The notes: a model not told the origin generated them from the sequence alone. 31,159 nucleotides of DNA from an uncultured Lactobacillus sp. (GCA_945281075.1 CALYQE010000002.1:1-31159), one strand, 5' to 3'; numbered from the stretch's first letter, positions 1 to 8,160 are shown. Program-made: numbers and translations.

Positions 1-9
1 ACTAGGCGT

Positions 10-414
10 TTAAGTAAAAATCAACGTGACGGTATAATTTCCTACTAAGTATAGTCCACTAAAGAGGTCATATTCAATCTGAAGTTCCCTTGTTCCATCA
101 ATTTTAGGGAAAAATTTAATTAATTTAGTGGTGCTTTTTAGATCCATCTGATTGCCCTGCGCCACGTAGCGGCAATCTCTTTGCTTGCCCACAGTAAAAT
201 GCAGCTGAGAGTACTCTTGCGCGCTTACTTCACGCCTAATGATGACATCGTCTTCTTTAATTAGCATTTTGACTGCAACCTGATTATCTTCTAAATACGA
301 AACCCTTGTAACATCGCCGCTTTCTACTAAGTCACCAAAACAGTTTTGTTGAAAAGTTTCGCTTTCTTGTTCTTGCTTAATTGTGCTAGTGAAAGCAATT
401 TTCACCTTAGTCAT
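10..414 (-). CDS. DUF1934 (YwiB-like) beta-barrel protein
   Basis: Complete 134-residue protein, about the usual length of the DUF1934/YwiB family, small calycin-like beta-barrel proteins of Firmicutes with no established biochemical role. The sequence is an alternation of short beta-strand-like segments (for example TVGKQRDCRYV, REVSAQEYSQLHF, LYLVGNYTVTLIFT at the C-terminus), with no signal peptide or membrane segment, so it is expected in the cytosol. The start ATG at 414 follows an AAGG about 10 bases upstream. In many lactobacilli this gene lies near housekeeping genes, but its downstream neighbour is outside the window. The family assignment is by recognition of sequence pattern only; function is unknown. 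Confidence 0.75.
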   Translation of the reverse strand: MTKVKIAFTSTIKQEQESETFQQNCFGDLVESGDVTRVSYLEDNQVAVKMLIKEDDVIIRREVSAQEYSQLHFTVGKQRDCRYVAQGNQMDLKSTTKLIKFFPKIDGTRELQIEYDLFSGLYLVGNYTVTLIFT

Positions 415-653
415 TGCTTAACCTTAATCTCCATCCTTAAGTTTGTTTATCTGTAAAGAAAAAAGCCAGCCTGATCGATTAGCTAAATTTTCTTATCTAA
501 GCCTCTATTTGAAAGCTAGTTAACAAAATGTAATTCACTATCTCGATGATTATAAAGTAAAACCACCGTTTTGGCTAGCTAAAACAACTTATCTGCACAC
601 TTTGCGTTAATGGACATTTTTACATTGCTAAAAAGCGAGTTACTTCTATGTTT
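415..653. other. Intergenic region, possible promoter and inverted repeat
   Basis: No gene is seen. Positions 568-585 hold an 18-bp imperfect palindrome (GTTTTgGCTAGCtAAAAC). A TATAAT on the minus strand at 549-554 could serve the DUF1934 gene, but its -35 region is poor. Nothing else could be supported. Confidence 0.3.
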
Positions 654-1826
654 TCAATCTGCCTTCACAAACAGTAGATTAATACCACCAGATAAAATCA
701 GGCAAACACAAATTATGATCAACAACTGCTGTTCTCCGCGGTCAAGCAAAAGACCAGCTAGAAAAGAGGCAATTGGCCCACCAAGCTGCGCACCTGTACG
801 AATCGTGGTCATGACTCGGACTAAATAATGATTGGAGGTGACTGCCTGCTCTTTTGCTTCTTCTAAAACATTATGAATACGCGTCAAACAAGCAAATAAA
901 AACAGCAAAATGCTAAAAGCAACTGTTTTTCCAATTACGAAAAAGATCAAAGCAAGTGGAAGCGCACTAAATAGCCAAGCCCGAGCAACGGTCCGTACGT
1001 TAACAGCTAGTTTAGCGCCCAAGATAAAGCCAAGCATTAAAACAAGATAAAGGGGTGCTATAGAGACTTGTTGAGCAATTCTGGGCATAATCAGCATTAA
1101 TTCAAGTGTCGCAAACGAATAACATAAGGACGACCCAAAATAACGATGCAAAAATTGGTCTTTTTCGATGTATTGAAAGCCACTGATGACTTACAGTTAA
1201 TAATTTGTAAGCTTAATATTCACTGGCTTTTTTATTCGCTCTACCTGCCTGTCGCCCAATTTCTGCAAAGCAAGGACTAAAAAGATTAAACTAAACAGGT
1301 TTAGCCAAGCACAGAGAAAAATGATCTGCTTATTCGTCATAAAGGATAATAAAACGCCAGAAAGTGCCGTCCCGCCAATTTGAATTAATTGATCAACAAT
1401 GTTAACTTGTGAAATCATCTTCGTCAATTCTTCACTAGCAGGCAAAGACTCTTTTAGAATTGCCCGATCAGCTGGTCAAAAAAATTGATCGCAAATTGAC
1501 AAGGCAACTGCAATTACAACTGACCAAAAATACTGTTGGGTAACTGTCAGGGCAAGTAAAAAAGTTAAAACCACCTGCATAATCTTTGCATAAATACTAG
1601 TTCTTTTATACGAATAATTGTCAATAATAGGACCATAAAAAACTGCTAATGCAGCGGTAATCGTAAACAAAGCATTAACAATTCCAACCATTGTAGAACT
1701 TCTGGTCGGTACTTGCAGCCACCAAATAAAAACCAGTCCATATAATGAATTGCCCAGTCCACTAATTAGCCGTGAAACTAAATATGGCTTCTTTTTTAGC
1801 ATGATCTTTTTCTCCTTTTTCAGCAA
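654..1826 (-). pseudogene. MFS transporter pseudogene, three in-frame nonsense codons
   Basis: A major facilitator superfamily permease is encoded in one uninterrupted reading frame of about 390 codons (ATG 1826 or 1802 to TGA 654) but is broken by three nonsense codons: TGA at 1476-1478 (context DQFF*PADRAILKESLPASEE), TAA at 1197-1199 and TAA at 1191-1193 (context IKLTNY*L*VISGFQYIEKD). The pieces join without a frameshift and read as one hydrophobic transporter starting KKKPYLVSRLISGLGNSLYG and ending GGINLLFVKAD. Two of the stops sit where Trp (TGG) would be natural and one where Gln (CAA) would be. The start has a ribosome site upstream (AAAAAGGAGAAAAAG). Likely once a drug or metabolite efflux pump of the lactobacillar MFS type; substrate unknown. 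Almost certainly non-functional, though recent decay is suggested by the intact frame. Confidence 0.8.
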
Positions 1827-1943
1827 TTTCCTATTTGGTAATAAAACTGCATTGAGTTATCAAAAGGGACGTAATGATAAAAAGTATATCAAAAAACAAT
1901 CGCCATTATTTCAAAACGGCTTTACATACTATCCAGTTAGAGA

Positions 1944-1991
1944 AAAGCGCTTCTTGCAGTTAGAGCTTTGTCTAATTGAAAGAACCGCTTT
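1944..1991 (-). terminator. Long hairpin downstream of the LPXTG relic
   Basis: Arms 1944-1964 and 1971-1991 are 21 bases each with three mismatches around a 6-base loop (GCTTTG). On the minus strand the right arm ends GCGCTTTTCT. It sits about 40 bases past the stop codon of the decayed surface-protein gene, the expected place for that gene's rho-independent terminator. Confidence 0.55.
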
Positions 1992-2028
1992 AAATTTAAT
2001 ATTTGCCTGTTATTAGTTCTAGTGTCGT

Positions 2029-2418
2029 CTATTCTTTTCGCCGCTTTAATAAGCCTCCTATTACAGCACTGGTTAATACCACCAGACTGCCTAAAACAGT
2101 TCATAAGCCGCGGTGTGACTGGCTTGTTCCTGTTGGGGACAGTTTTGCTCGTTGCTTTTGCCGACTTTAATTGCTAATGGATTGACTTTCACTGTTTGCT
2201 TTGTTTTATAGGTTATCGCCTACCAGTTAATGATAAATTAGCTAACTGTTTCATCTTTAACTTCTTTATAGGAATAGCGCAGTAAATCTTTTTTACTTTA
2301 TATAGCTTGCTTCAAGTTCCCCCCTTTAAATCTTGATTATCAGCACGTTCTTTGCAGCTTTACTCGTGGTACTGAGCTTTAGTCATGCCAGCAGTAATCA
2401 TTCACTTTGATAATTTTT
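2029..2418 (-). pseudogene. Relic of an LPXTG-type cell-wall surface protein (C-terminus)
   Basis: Not a standard ORF, but the minus strand translates into a recognisable sortase-anchored C-terminus across several frames. Reading downstream: a beta-rich repeat fragment (LLRYSYKEVKDETVS, then two stops, then ITYKTKQTVKVNPLAIKVG), a frameshift near the sorting motif (now LSPTG at 2128-2142, plausibly once LPQTG), a spacer TSQSHRG, a stop, then a hydrophobic segment VLGSLVVLTSAVIGGLL and the charged tail KRRKE before TAG at 2029-2031. The order motif, hydrophobic helix, positive tail is that of a sortase substrate. At least three stops and one or two frameshifts kill it. The upstream border is uncertain because coding signal fades around 2400. 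Together with the adjacent MFS pseudogene it makes a zone of gene decay. Confidence 0.7.
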
Positions 2419-2515
2419 ATAAATAAAAAAGTGACACCTTAGAATTGAATCTTCTGCATTTTCTTTTTTTATTACTTATTAACAAAGCAAGTTAACATTG
2501 AAAAACTACAAACTC

Positions 2516-2836
2516 TCAGTTCTTTTCCATCAGTCTAATCAATCTTAAATAGTTAACTATCTGCTTAACTTCATTTTCGGTAATCAGTCTTTTATCAAGA
2601 AATAAATTCGAAGAGTTTTCAATGTCTATTCTTTCTATTTTATTACCAGCAAGCCAAACTGGGTCAACATCTAATGCTTTGGCTAGTATGACCAATCTTT
2701 TTTGTTTCGGTTCATATTTACCTGTTAAATAGTCATGGATATTAGAACGAGGGATTAAAGATACTCTTGAAAGTTCAGCTTGAGTCATACCAGATTTTTC
2801 AAAAGAAGAACGAAAATTATTTAAAAAAGAGGACAT
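2516..2836 (-). CDS. Small XRE-family HTH regulator
   Basis: A 106-residue cytosolic protein with an N-terminal helix-turn-helix of the Cro/CI (XRE) family at about residues 8-60: MTQAELSRVSLIPRSNIHDYLTGKYEPKQKRLVILAKALDVDPVWLAG is the canonical five-helix layout, with the recognition helix around RSNIHDYLTG. The remaining ~40 residues show no known effector domain. It is divergent from the dga-type PTS operon, about 490 bases away, and could regulate that operon, but small XRE proteins of this size also occur as phage or plasmid relics. The ribosome site is weak (GAGATGAAAC before ATG 2836). A cre-like palindrome lies about 75 bases upstream. The family call is firm; the regulatory target is inference. 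Confidence 0.8.
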   Translation of the reverse strand: MSSFLNNFRSSFEKSGMTQAELSRVSLIPRSNIHDYLTGKYEPKQKRLVILAKALDVDPVWLAGNKIERIDIENSSNLFLDKRLITENEVKQIVNYLRLIRLMEKN

Positions 2837-3329
2837 TTAAAAGTTTCATCTCAATTCTATACGAAAAATTTTTTATTATTTATTTTTTTAAAAAATTTAA
2901 ATAGCTAAATAAAAGCGCTTTCTAAAAAATATAGTTATGAAAACATTATCTGGATTTAATCATTATTTTCTTTAAATTCACTGTTGTTACTTTTTCATAA
3001 TTATTTTACAAAAGTTACGGTCATATGTAAAACATTTTTGTTATGATAACAGAACTTCAATTATTTAATTTGAAAAAGTGTTTTTTTAACACGCACTTAA
3101 AAATATTTTTTATTTTATGATAAGAAAAATATAATTATATTATGTTAATAAAATAATATTGTTTTTTTTCTAATAAATTAAATCAAAATCAACATTAAGC
3201 TTTATACAAGCATTGACAACGCTTTTAAAAAGATGAATTAATAGATTAAGCTTAATCAAGAAAGGAGGTGAATTAGAGAGGTAAGTTTATTTTTTTAATA
3301 GTAATAATGAAAGATATGGGGGAAGTAAT
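2837..3329. promoter_or_regulatory. AT-rich divergent control region of the XRE gene and dga operon
   Basis: About 490 very AT-rich bases without a supported gene. Seen in it: a cre-like site with a perfect AAAGCGCTTT core at 2910-2923; a TTGACA at 3213-3218 followed after 17 bases by a poor -10 (AATTAA, 3236-3241); a second cre-like site, TGACAACGCTTTTA (3214-3227), overlapping that -35 and matching the CcpA consensus at 12 of 14 positions; a perfect 14-bp palindrome GATTAAGCTTAATC at 3244-3257; a further copy of its core ATTAAGCTT at 3194-3202; and a strong GAAAGGAGGTGA at 3260-3271 with no start codon at a usable distance. Catabolite control plus a specific operator is the natural reading. 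Confidence 0.5.
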
Positions 3330-3728
3330 TTGCGAGAAAAAAATAAAATCATTTTATTAACTCATGCTGGCTGGGGAGCAGCTTTAATCAAAAGCATGGG
3401 TTTGTTAGTTGGAAGAACCGAGAATGTTTTTGACATTTCTTTAGAACCTAACTTGACTTTGGAAGAGTTTATTAATAGGGTAAAAAAAGAAGCAGGAGAA
3501 ATAAACAAAAACACGATTGTTTTAACTGATATACCTGGAGGAACAACTAGCAATGTTGCACTGCGATTAACAAATCAGTATTCATGGACGGTGATATCAG
3601 GAGTCAATGCTTTAATGCTTGTTGAAACAATTATGCATCAAAACGAAGATATAAACGCAGAAATAATTTCAAAAATTTTAGATGCTGGGCAAAACAGCCA
3701 AAAGCATTTGAAAGTTAGTTTAAGTTGA
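3330..3728 (+). CDS. dgaA: PTS mannose-family EIIA, D-glucosaminate type
   Basis: A 132-residue EIIA of the mannose/fructose/sorbose PTS family, which accepts phosphate from HPr and passes it to EIIB in the cytosol. The phosphorylated histidine is His12 in LLTHAGWGAAL, and the family motif DIPGGTTSNVAL lies around residues 67-78. The length is normal for a stand-alone EIIA. The start is TTG at 3330, placed by a GGGGGAA ribosome site 7-8 bases upstream; no ATG in frame gives the full domain. It opens a six-gene operon with EIIB, EIIC, EIID, an ammonia-lyase and an aldolase. The substrate assignment rests on those last two genes; the EIIA sequence alone would not give it. Confidence 0.85.
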   Translation: MREKNKIILLTHAGWGAALIKSMGLLVGRTENVFDISLEPNLTLEEFINRVKKEAGEINKNTIVLTDIPGGTTSNVALRLTNQYSWTVISGVNALMLVETIMHQNEDINAEIISKILDAGQNSQKHLKVSLS

Positions 3729-3752
3729 GTGGGAAATTAGGAGTTAAAAATC

Positions 3753-4244
3753 ATGGATATTGTATTATGCAGAGTGGATAGTCGTCTAATTCATGGACAA
3801 GTTGTTACAAAATGGGTTGGTCAGTCAAATGCAAATCGAATTATTGTCGTCAGCGATCAACTAGAAAAAGATAAGTTTATGCGAAGCATCTATTTGATGG
3901 CTGCACCCCCAGATATTAAGGTTGATTGTTTTGGAAAAGACACTTTATTAAACGCAAAAAAGAATGGAAACCTAGATACTGGCAGAATACTTTTAATATT
4001 GCCAGATATCGATACTTTAAAATCAATTGTGGAAACTGAAATATACAAAGGAAAAGTTCAAATCGGTGGCCTTGGAGGAGGACCAGATCGAAAAGTCGTT
4101 TTTCAAAATATTACCTTAAATAACCATGATGCAGTGATTTTGCAAAATTTGGAAAAACAAGGAATTGAAATATATTTCCAAACTATACCAGAAGACTCTC
4201 CAAAAAGCTTGGATAAAATTATTGAGAAATTTAGGAAGGAGTGA
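3753..4244 (+). CDS. dgaB: PTS mannose-family EIIB, D-glucosaminate type
   Basis: A 163-residue cytosolic EIIB of the mannose family. The phosphorylation site is His14 in the canonical stretch RVDSRLIHGQVVTKWV; the domain runs the whole length and ends in an amphipathic KSLDKIIEKFRKE. It takes phosphate from the upstream EIIA and transfers it to the sugar acid during import through EIIC/EIID. The start ATG at 3753 follows a TAGGAGTT site. The gap to the EIIA gene is 24 bases, and its stop TGA overlaps the ribosome-site region of the EIIC gene, consistent with one transcript and translational coupling. Confidence 0.88.
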   Translation: MDIVLCRVDSRLIHGQVVTKWVGQSNANRIIVVSDQLEKDKFMRSIYLMAAPPDIKVDCFGKDTLLNAKKNGNLDTGRILLILPDIDTLKSIVETEIYKGKVQIGGLGGGPDRKVVFQNITLNNHDAVILQNLEKQGIEIYFQTIPEDSPKSLDKIIEKFRKE

Positions 4245-4249
4245 TTAAT

Positions 4250-4996
4250 GTGAATAATTTACTTTTAGCAGTAGTAATGGGTTTGTACTTTTGGTTTGCA
4301 AACTTACGATTCGGCTACACATTTTCGGGAATGCTTAAACAGCCAGTTTGCGTTGCTTTGGTAGTTGGCTTGATAACTGGGCAAATGGCTGAAGCCATGA
4401 CAATCGGCGCTGGGATTCAATTAATGTTTTTAGGAGTTACCTCAACCCCTGGGGGAAACGTGCCTAATGATCCTGCTTTAGCTGCAACTATTGCGATTCC
4501 AATTGCAGTAACCATACACATGAATGCAACAGCAGCGGTTGCATTAGCCGTTCCCTTTGGTATCTTGGGCGTATTTTTAGACCAATTAAGAAGAACCATC
4601 AATGCAGTTTGGGTACATATGGCTGATAAGGATGCTGAAAAACTGAACTACCGAGGAATCTACTTAGCTGCATTCGTCTACCCCGCAATCATGGGATTGA
4701 TAATTCGTTTCCCTGTCGTCTTTGCTGCAAATTTTTTTGGCAGAGGCGCTGTTCAAGCTTTGATCACAGCAATACCACAATGGTTAATGCATGGCTTTGA
4801 AGTAATGGGCACGCTTCTTCCGGCCTTGGGCTTTGCCTTGACAATTAGTGTTATTGGTAAGAAAAAGCTATTACCGTATTTCTTTATAGGCTTTATTGCA
4901 GTCGCGTATTTCAAGGCGGAAATTATGGCAGTAGCTGTTATTGGTATCTGTATTGCTTACTTAGTAAGAAAAAATGCAAATAGGGAGGAAGCATAA
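4250..4996 (+). CDS. dgaC: PTS mannose-family EIIC, D-glucosaminate type
   Basis: Polytopic membrane permease subunit of about 248 residues with the mannose EIIC pattern: an N-terminal helix (NNLLLAVVMGLYFWFANLRF), the conserved GLITGQMAEAMTIGAGIQLMF segment, the NVPNDPALAATIAIPIAV motif, and further helices to the C-terminal KNANREEA. A GTG at 4241 is in frame and overlaps the EIIB stop, but the site AGGAAGGAG ends exactly there, so the GTG at 4250, eight bases later, is the better start. Its stop TAA overlaps the next start (TAATG). With EIID it forms the transport channel. Confidence 0.87.
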   Translation: MNNLLLAVVMGLYFWFANLRFGYTFSGMLKQPVCVALVVGLITGQMAEAMTIGAGIQLMFLGVTSTPGGNVPNDPALAATIAIPIAVTIHMNATAAVALAVPFGILGVFLDQLRRTINAVWVHMADKDAEKLNYRGIYLAAFVYPAIMGLIIRFPVVFAANFFGRGAVQALITAIPQWLMHGFEVMGTLLPALGFALTISVIGKKKLLPYFFIGFIAVAYFKAEIMAVAVIGICIAYLVRKNANREEA

Positions 4997-5829
4997 TGGA
5001 TAGTGCAAAAAAAATAACAAAAAAATTATCCAAAAAAGATGTTAATAAGTCCTTTTGGATCTACCAATTAGGCTGTGAGGAATCTAACTCATATGAAAGA
5101 CTTCAAAGCTTAATTTATTGTGCATCAATGATTCCAGCAATTAAAAAGTTATATGGAGACAGCAAAGAGGCACAAAAGGAAGCTTTGAAACGACACTTAA
5201 CTTTCTTTAATACTGAGGGTACGATTGGTGCTTCAATTCAGGGAATTACACTAGCAATGGAAGAAGAAAAAGCTAATGGCGCCGACATTTCAGATGCGGC
5301 CATCACCTCAATTAAAACGGGTTTAATGGGTCCCTTAGCAGGAATTGGAGACTCTGTTATCTGGTCAGCTTTAATGCCAATTGTTATCTCCATTTTCATC
5401 CCAATGGCTAAAAATGGAAATGCACTGGGTGGATTATTACCACTCTTGATTTATACTCTATTAACCTTATATATAAGTTATGTTTTAATTCATCGAAGCT
5501 ATTCAGTTGGCCGGTCTGCAATTATCGACCTACTTCAAAATGGAATGATTAAAGAAGTCATTTACGGTGCGAACGTGCTAGGAATGATGATGATGGGAGC
5601 ATTATCAGCTAACTATGTAACTATCACTACACCCCTAAAGATACATGTTACTGGCGGTTCAACTATCATTCTTCAAACGATTTTGGATAGCATGTTCAAA
5701 GGTATTCTTCCACTAACTGCTGTTTTGGTCATATACTGGTACATGCAGAAAAAGGGGCCCCGTTACAGTGTTATTATTGGTACCATTATCGCAGTTAGTC
5801 TAATTGGTTCATTCTTTGGAATTTTATAA
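4996..5829 (+). CDS. dgaD: PTS mannose-family EIID, D-glucosaminate type
   Basis: A 277-residue EIID, the second membrane component unique to mannose-family PTS. It starts with a basic cytosolic stretch (AKKITKKLSKKDVNKSFWIYQLGCEESNSYERLQSL) typical of EIID, then AMEEEKANGADISDAAITSIKTGLMGPLAGIGDSVIW, the hallmark GPLAGIGDS motif, and finishes with several transmembrane helices. Length is normal. The start overlaps the EIIC stop by one base (TAATG), with GGGAGGAAG as ribosome site. It is followed after 14 bases by the ammonia-lyase gene. Confidence 0.88.
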   Translation: MDSAKKITKKLSKKDVNKSFWIYQLGCEESNSYERLQSLIYCASMIPAIKKLYGDSKEAQKEALKRHLTFFNTEGTIGASIQGITLAMEEEKANGADISDAAITSIKTGLMGPLAGIGDSVIWSALMPIVISIFIPMAKNGNALGGLLPLLIYTLLTLYISYVLIHRSYSVGRSAIIDLLQNGMIKEVIYGANVLGMMMMGALSANYVTITTPLKIHVTGGSTIILQTILDSMFKGILPLTAVLVIYWYMQKKGPRYSVIIGTIIAVSLIGSFFGIL

Positions 5830-5843
5830 AAAAGGAGATTTAA

Positions 5844-6941
5844 ATGGATTTTTATCAAAAATTAAATCTTAAGCATGTCATTAATGCTAGTGGGAAAATG
5901 ACCATTCTAGGCGTTTCCAAAGTTTCCCAGGAGAGCATTGATGCTGAAAACTTTGGAGATACGCATTTTTTTGAAATTGCCGATTTGGTTAAAAAAAGCG
6001 GCGACTATATTGCCAAACTGCTTGGTACCGAAGAAGCTGTTATAGTTAATTCAGCTTCAGCAGGAATCGCACAAAGTGTGGCAGCAGTTATCGGTCAAGG
6101 CAGCAAATATCACTTATATCACCCATATTCCTCCAAATTTTCTAAAAGGAACATTATTATTCCCAAAGGACAAAATGTCGATTATGGTGCCCCTGAAGAA
6201 ATAATGATTGAACTAGGCGGCGGAAAAGTTGTTGAGGCTGGCTATGCAAATATGTGTACAGTAGAACATATTGAGATGATGATTGACGAAAACACTGCAG
6301 CGGTTTTTTATGTCAAAAGTCACCATGCGGTCCAAAAAAGCATGTTATCTGTTCAAGAAGCGGTTAAAGTTGCTCACAAGCATAAATTACCGCTAATTCT
6401 AGACGCTGCAGCTGAAGAAGATATGCAAAAATATTTAAGCCTAGGTGTTGATATTATTATCTTTAGTGGCGCTAAAGCGATTGAAGGGCCGGCCTCTGGT
6501 CTTGTTTACGGCAAATCTAAGTATATCAAATGGATCCGTATGCAAAGTACTGGATTGGGACGAGCTATGAAAATAGGTAAAGAAAATATTTTAGGCTTTA
6601 CCGCAGCCGTTGAGCGCTACCTTAAAGTGGGCCCAGAGAACGGACAGCATATGAAAAAACGATTGATACCCTTTATTAATGAATTATCTTCAGTACCCCA
6701 TATAAAGGTTAAGCTTGCACAAGACACAGCTGGCCGGGAGATTTACCGAGCAGAGATAACTGTTGAGTCCGACTCTCCTAAAAGCGCTAAAGATGTAGTT
6801 AGTGAACTCAAAGCTGAAGATCCAGCGATTTATACGAGAGAATACCGAATTAATGAAGGAATTATTGAGTTTGATATTCGTGCAGTTAATGAAATTGAAA
6901 TGAAACAAATTGTAAGAAGATTAAAGGAGATTTTAGGCTAA
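5844..6941 (+). CDS. dgaE: D-glucosaminate-6-phosphate ammonia-lyase (SelA-like PLP enzyme)
   Basis: A 365-residue cytosolic enzyme of the SelA/DgaE branch of fold-type I PLP enzymes. The PLP-binding lysine is probably Lys211 in FSGAKAIEGPASG, and Asp187 in LPLILDAAAEED is placed to contact the pyridine nitrogen. Family members convert imported D-glucosaminate-6-phosphate to 2-keto-3-deoxy-6-phosphogluconate plus ammonia. The N-terminus (KLNLKHVINASGKMTILGVSKVS) is the typical start of this family. ATG 5844 follows AAAAAGGAGATTTAA. Its TAA overlaps the next ATG. The distinction from other SelA-like enzymes rests on its place between a mannose-type PTS and a KDGP aldolase, exactly as in the Salmonella dga operon. 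Confidence 0.83.
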   Translation: MDFYQKLNLKHVINASGKMTILGVSKVSQESIDAENFGDTHFFEIADLVKKSGDYIAKLLGTEEAVIVNSASAGIAQSVAAVIGQGSKYHLYHPYSSKFSKRNIIIPKGQNVDYGAPEEIMIELGGGKVVEAGYANMCTVEHIEMMIDENTAAVFYVKSHHAVQKSMLSVQEAVKVAHKHKLPLILDAAAEEDMQKYLSLGVDIIIFSGAKAIEGPASGLVYGKSKYIKWIRMQSTGLGRAMKIGKENILGFTAAVERYLKVGPENGQHMKKRLIPFINELSSVPHIKVKLAQDTAGREIYRAEITVESDSPKSAKDVVSELKAEDPAIYTREYRINEGIIEFDIRAVNEIEMKQIVRRLKEILG

Positions 6942-7681
6942 TGGAATTAACACCAAACTATTATAAAAACTGTGTAGGAATCAACTGCCTTGCAGGATCG
7001 GTTGAGAATGCAAAGGACATTTATGAAGCCGCCGATGGTCACGTCGTTTGTGGTATTTTAACCAAAAACTATCCTGATAATGCCAGCTGCATTGACGATT
7101 TAAAGAAATATCAAAAAGCAGTTAATAATGCTATTTCTGTGGGTCTCGGTGCCGGTGATCCAAACCAAAGCCTAATGGTTAGTCAGGTCTCAGCAGAAGT
7201 TCAACCACAACATGTTAACCAAGTATTCAGTGAAGTTGCCTATACTCGCGCTTTACTTGGTCAAAACAATACGGTAATTAACGGTTTGGTTTCTCCAACT
7301 GGCCGAGTAGGATATGTAAATATCGCCACAGGGCCGTTAAGTTCAAAAGAGAAGGTAGCCGAAATTCCTGTAACTACAGCAATCGCATTTTTAAAAGAGA
7401 TGGGCGGCAGTTCTATTAAGTTTTTCCCTATGAATGGTTTGGATCACAAAGAAGAGTATGAGTATATTGCAAAAGCGTGTGCAGATAATAACTTTAGTCT
7501 TGAACCAACCGGTGGTATCGACTTGGAAAATTTCGAAAGCATTCTGCAGATTGCATTTGATGCTGGCGTAAAAAAGATTCTGCCACATGTATATTCATCA
7601 ATAATCGATCAGCAGACTGGTTTAACTCGTGCTGACGATGTAAAAAAACTTTATGAAATAATTCAAAATGTAGTAAAGTAA
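6941..7681 (+). CDS. dgaF: 2-dehydro-3-deoxy-6-phosphogluconate (KDGP) aldolase, DgaF type
   Basis: A 246-residue TIM-barrel aldolase that splits KDGP into pyruvate and glyceraldehyde-3-phosphate, feeding glycolysis. The Schiff-base lysine is probably Lys160 in GGSSIKFFPMNGL; the phosphate-binding end is LEPTGGIDLENF. Length and sequence match the DgaF-type family rather than the shorter Eda type. The ATG at 6941 overlaps the stop of the ammonia-lyase (TAATG). It is the last gene of the operon; the first good plus-strand terminator is about 335 bases downstream, at 8016-8051. Confidence 0.87.
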   Translation: MELTPNYYKNCVGINCLAGSVENAKDIYEAADGHVVCGILTKNYPDNASCIDDLKKYQKAVNNAISVGLGAGDPNQSLMVSQVSAEVQPQHVNQVFSEVAYTRALLGQNNTVINGLVSPTGRVGYVNIATGPLSSKEKVAEIPVTTAIAFLKEMGGSSIKFFPMNGLDHKEEYEYIAKACADNNFSLEPTGGIDLENFESILQIAFDAGVKKILPHVYSSIIDQQTGLTRADDVKKLYEIIQNVVK

Positions 7682-8015
7682 TATTTATGAAATTGGATAT
7701 AGATAAAAAGCCATGATAACCAGAGCAATTCATTTTAATATTAATAATTGATAAAAAGCTTAAAAGATAAACATACTATTATTCTAAAATGCCTGAAAAA
7801 CGTAACATTTCCTAGTCAACTATGTTTCTAAAAAATAAACTAATTAAGCCAAACAAACACTTCTTTGCTTAAAAAGCGACTTGGATAACTATCAGAGAAT
7901 TTTTCTCATTACAATTAATGCCAAACTTGAAATATATAAAATCAGCTTTGAAAATATCCGCTATCACAAAACAAGGAAAATTTACTTAAGCTCATATATG
8001 AACTTAATAAAAAAT

Positions 8016-8051
8016 AAAAGGGTCTAAAGTGGTTCACTTAGATCCTTTTTT
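8016..8051 (+). terminator. Rho-independent terminator of the dga operon
   Basis: AAAGGGTCTA and TAGATCCTTT arms with an inner GTG/CAC stem around a GTT loop, then TTTTTT. On the other strand the hairpin is also followed by T-rich sequence, so it may work both ways. Confidence 0.65.
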
Positions 8052-8160
8052 GATATTTTTTATAAAAGTAATTGGCGTATAATTTTATATTTATTAAAAA
8101 CATAAGAGTTATAAGAGAAATGAAATTAAAATAATAAATTTGTCATGGTTAGCCGAAACG

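Noticed and set aside
610..828. 72-codon plus-strand frame over the end of the MFS pseudogene
   Set aside because: Antisense shadow of the transporter sequence with no ribosome site or recognisable product.
1476..1478. TGA at a Trp position in the MFS gene as sign of code reassignment or selenocysteine
   Set aside because: Two TAA stops interrupt the same frame, other genes in the window use TGG for Trp, and no SECIS-like structure was seen. Simple pseudogene decay explains it.
3318..3333. GG-N10-GC resembling a sigma-54 promoter before dgaA
   Set aside because: It coincides with the ribosome site and start codon of the gene, so it cannot serve as its promoter, and no sigma-54 activator gene is seen nearby.
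3307..3360. 17-codon ORF starting at ATG 3307, overlapping the dgaA start out of frame
   Set aside because: No ribosome site at its start; the GGGGGAA serves the TTG of dgaA. A leader peptide is possible but unsupported.
7494..7733. 79-codon minus-strand frame across the end of dgaF
   Set aside because: Mostly antisense to the well-supported aldolase gene, with no ribosome site.
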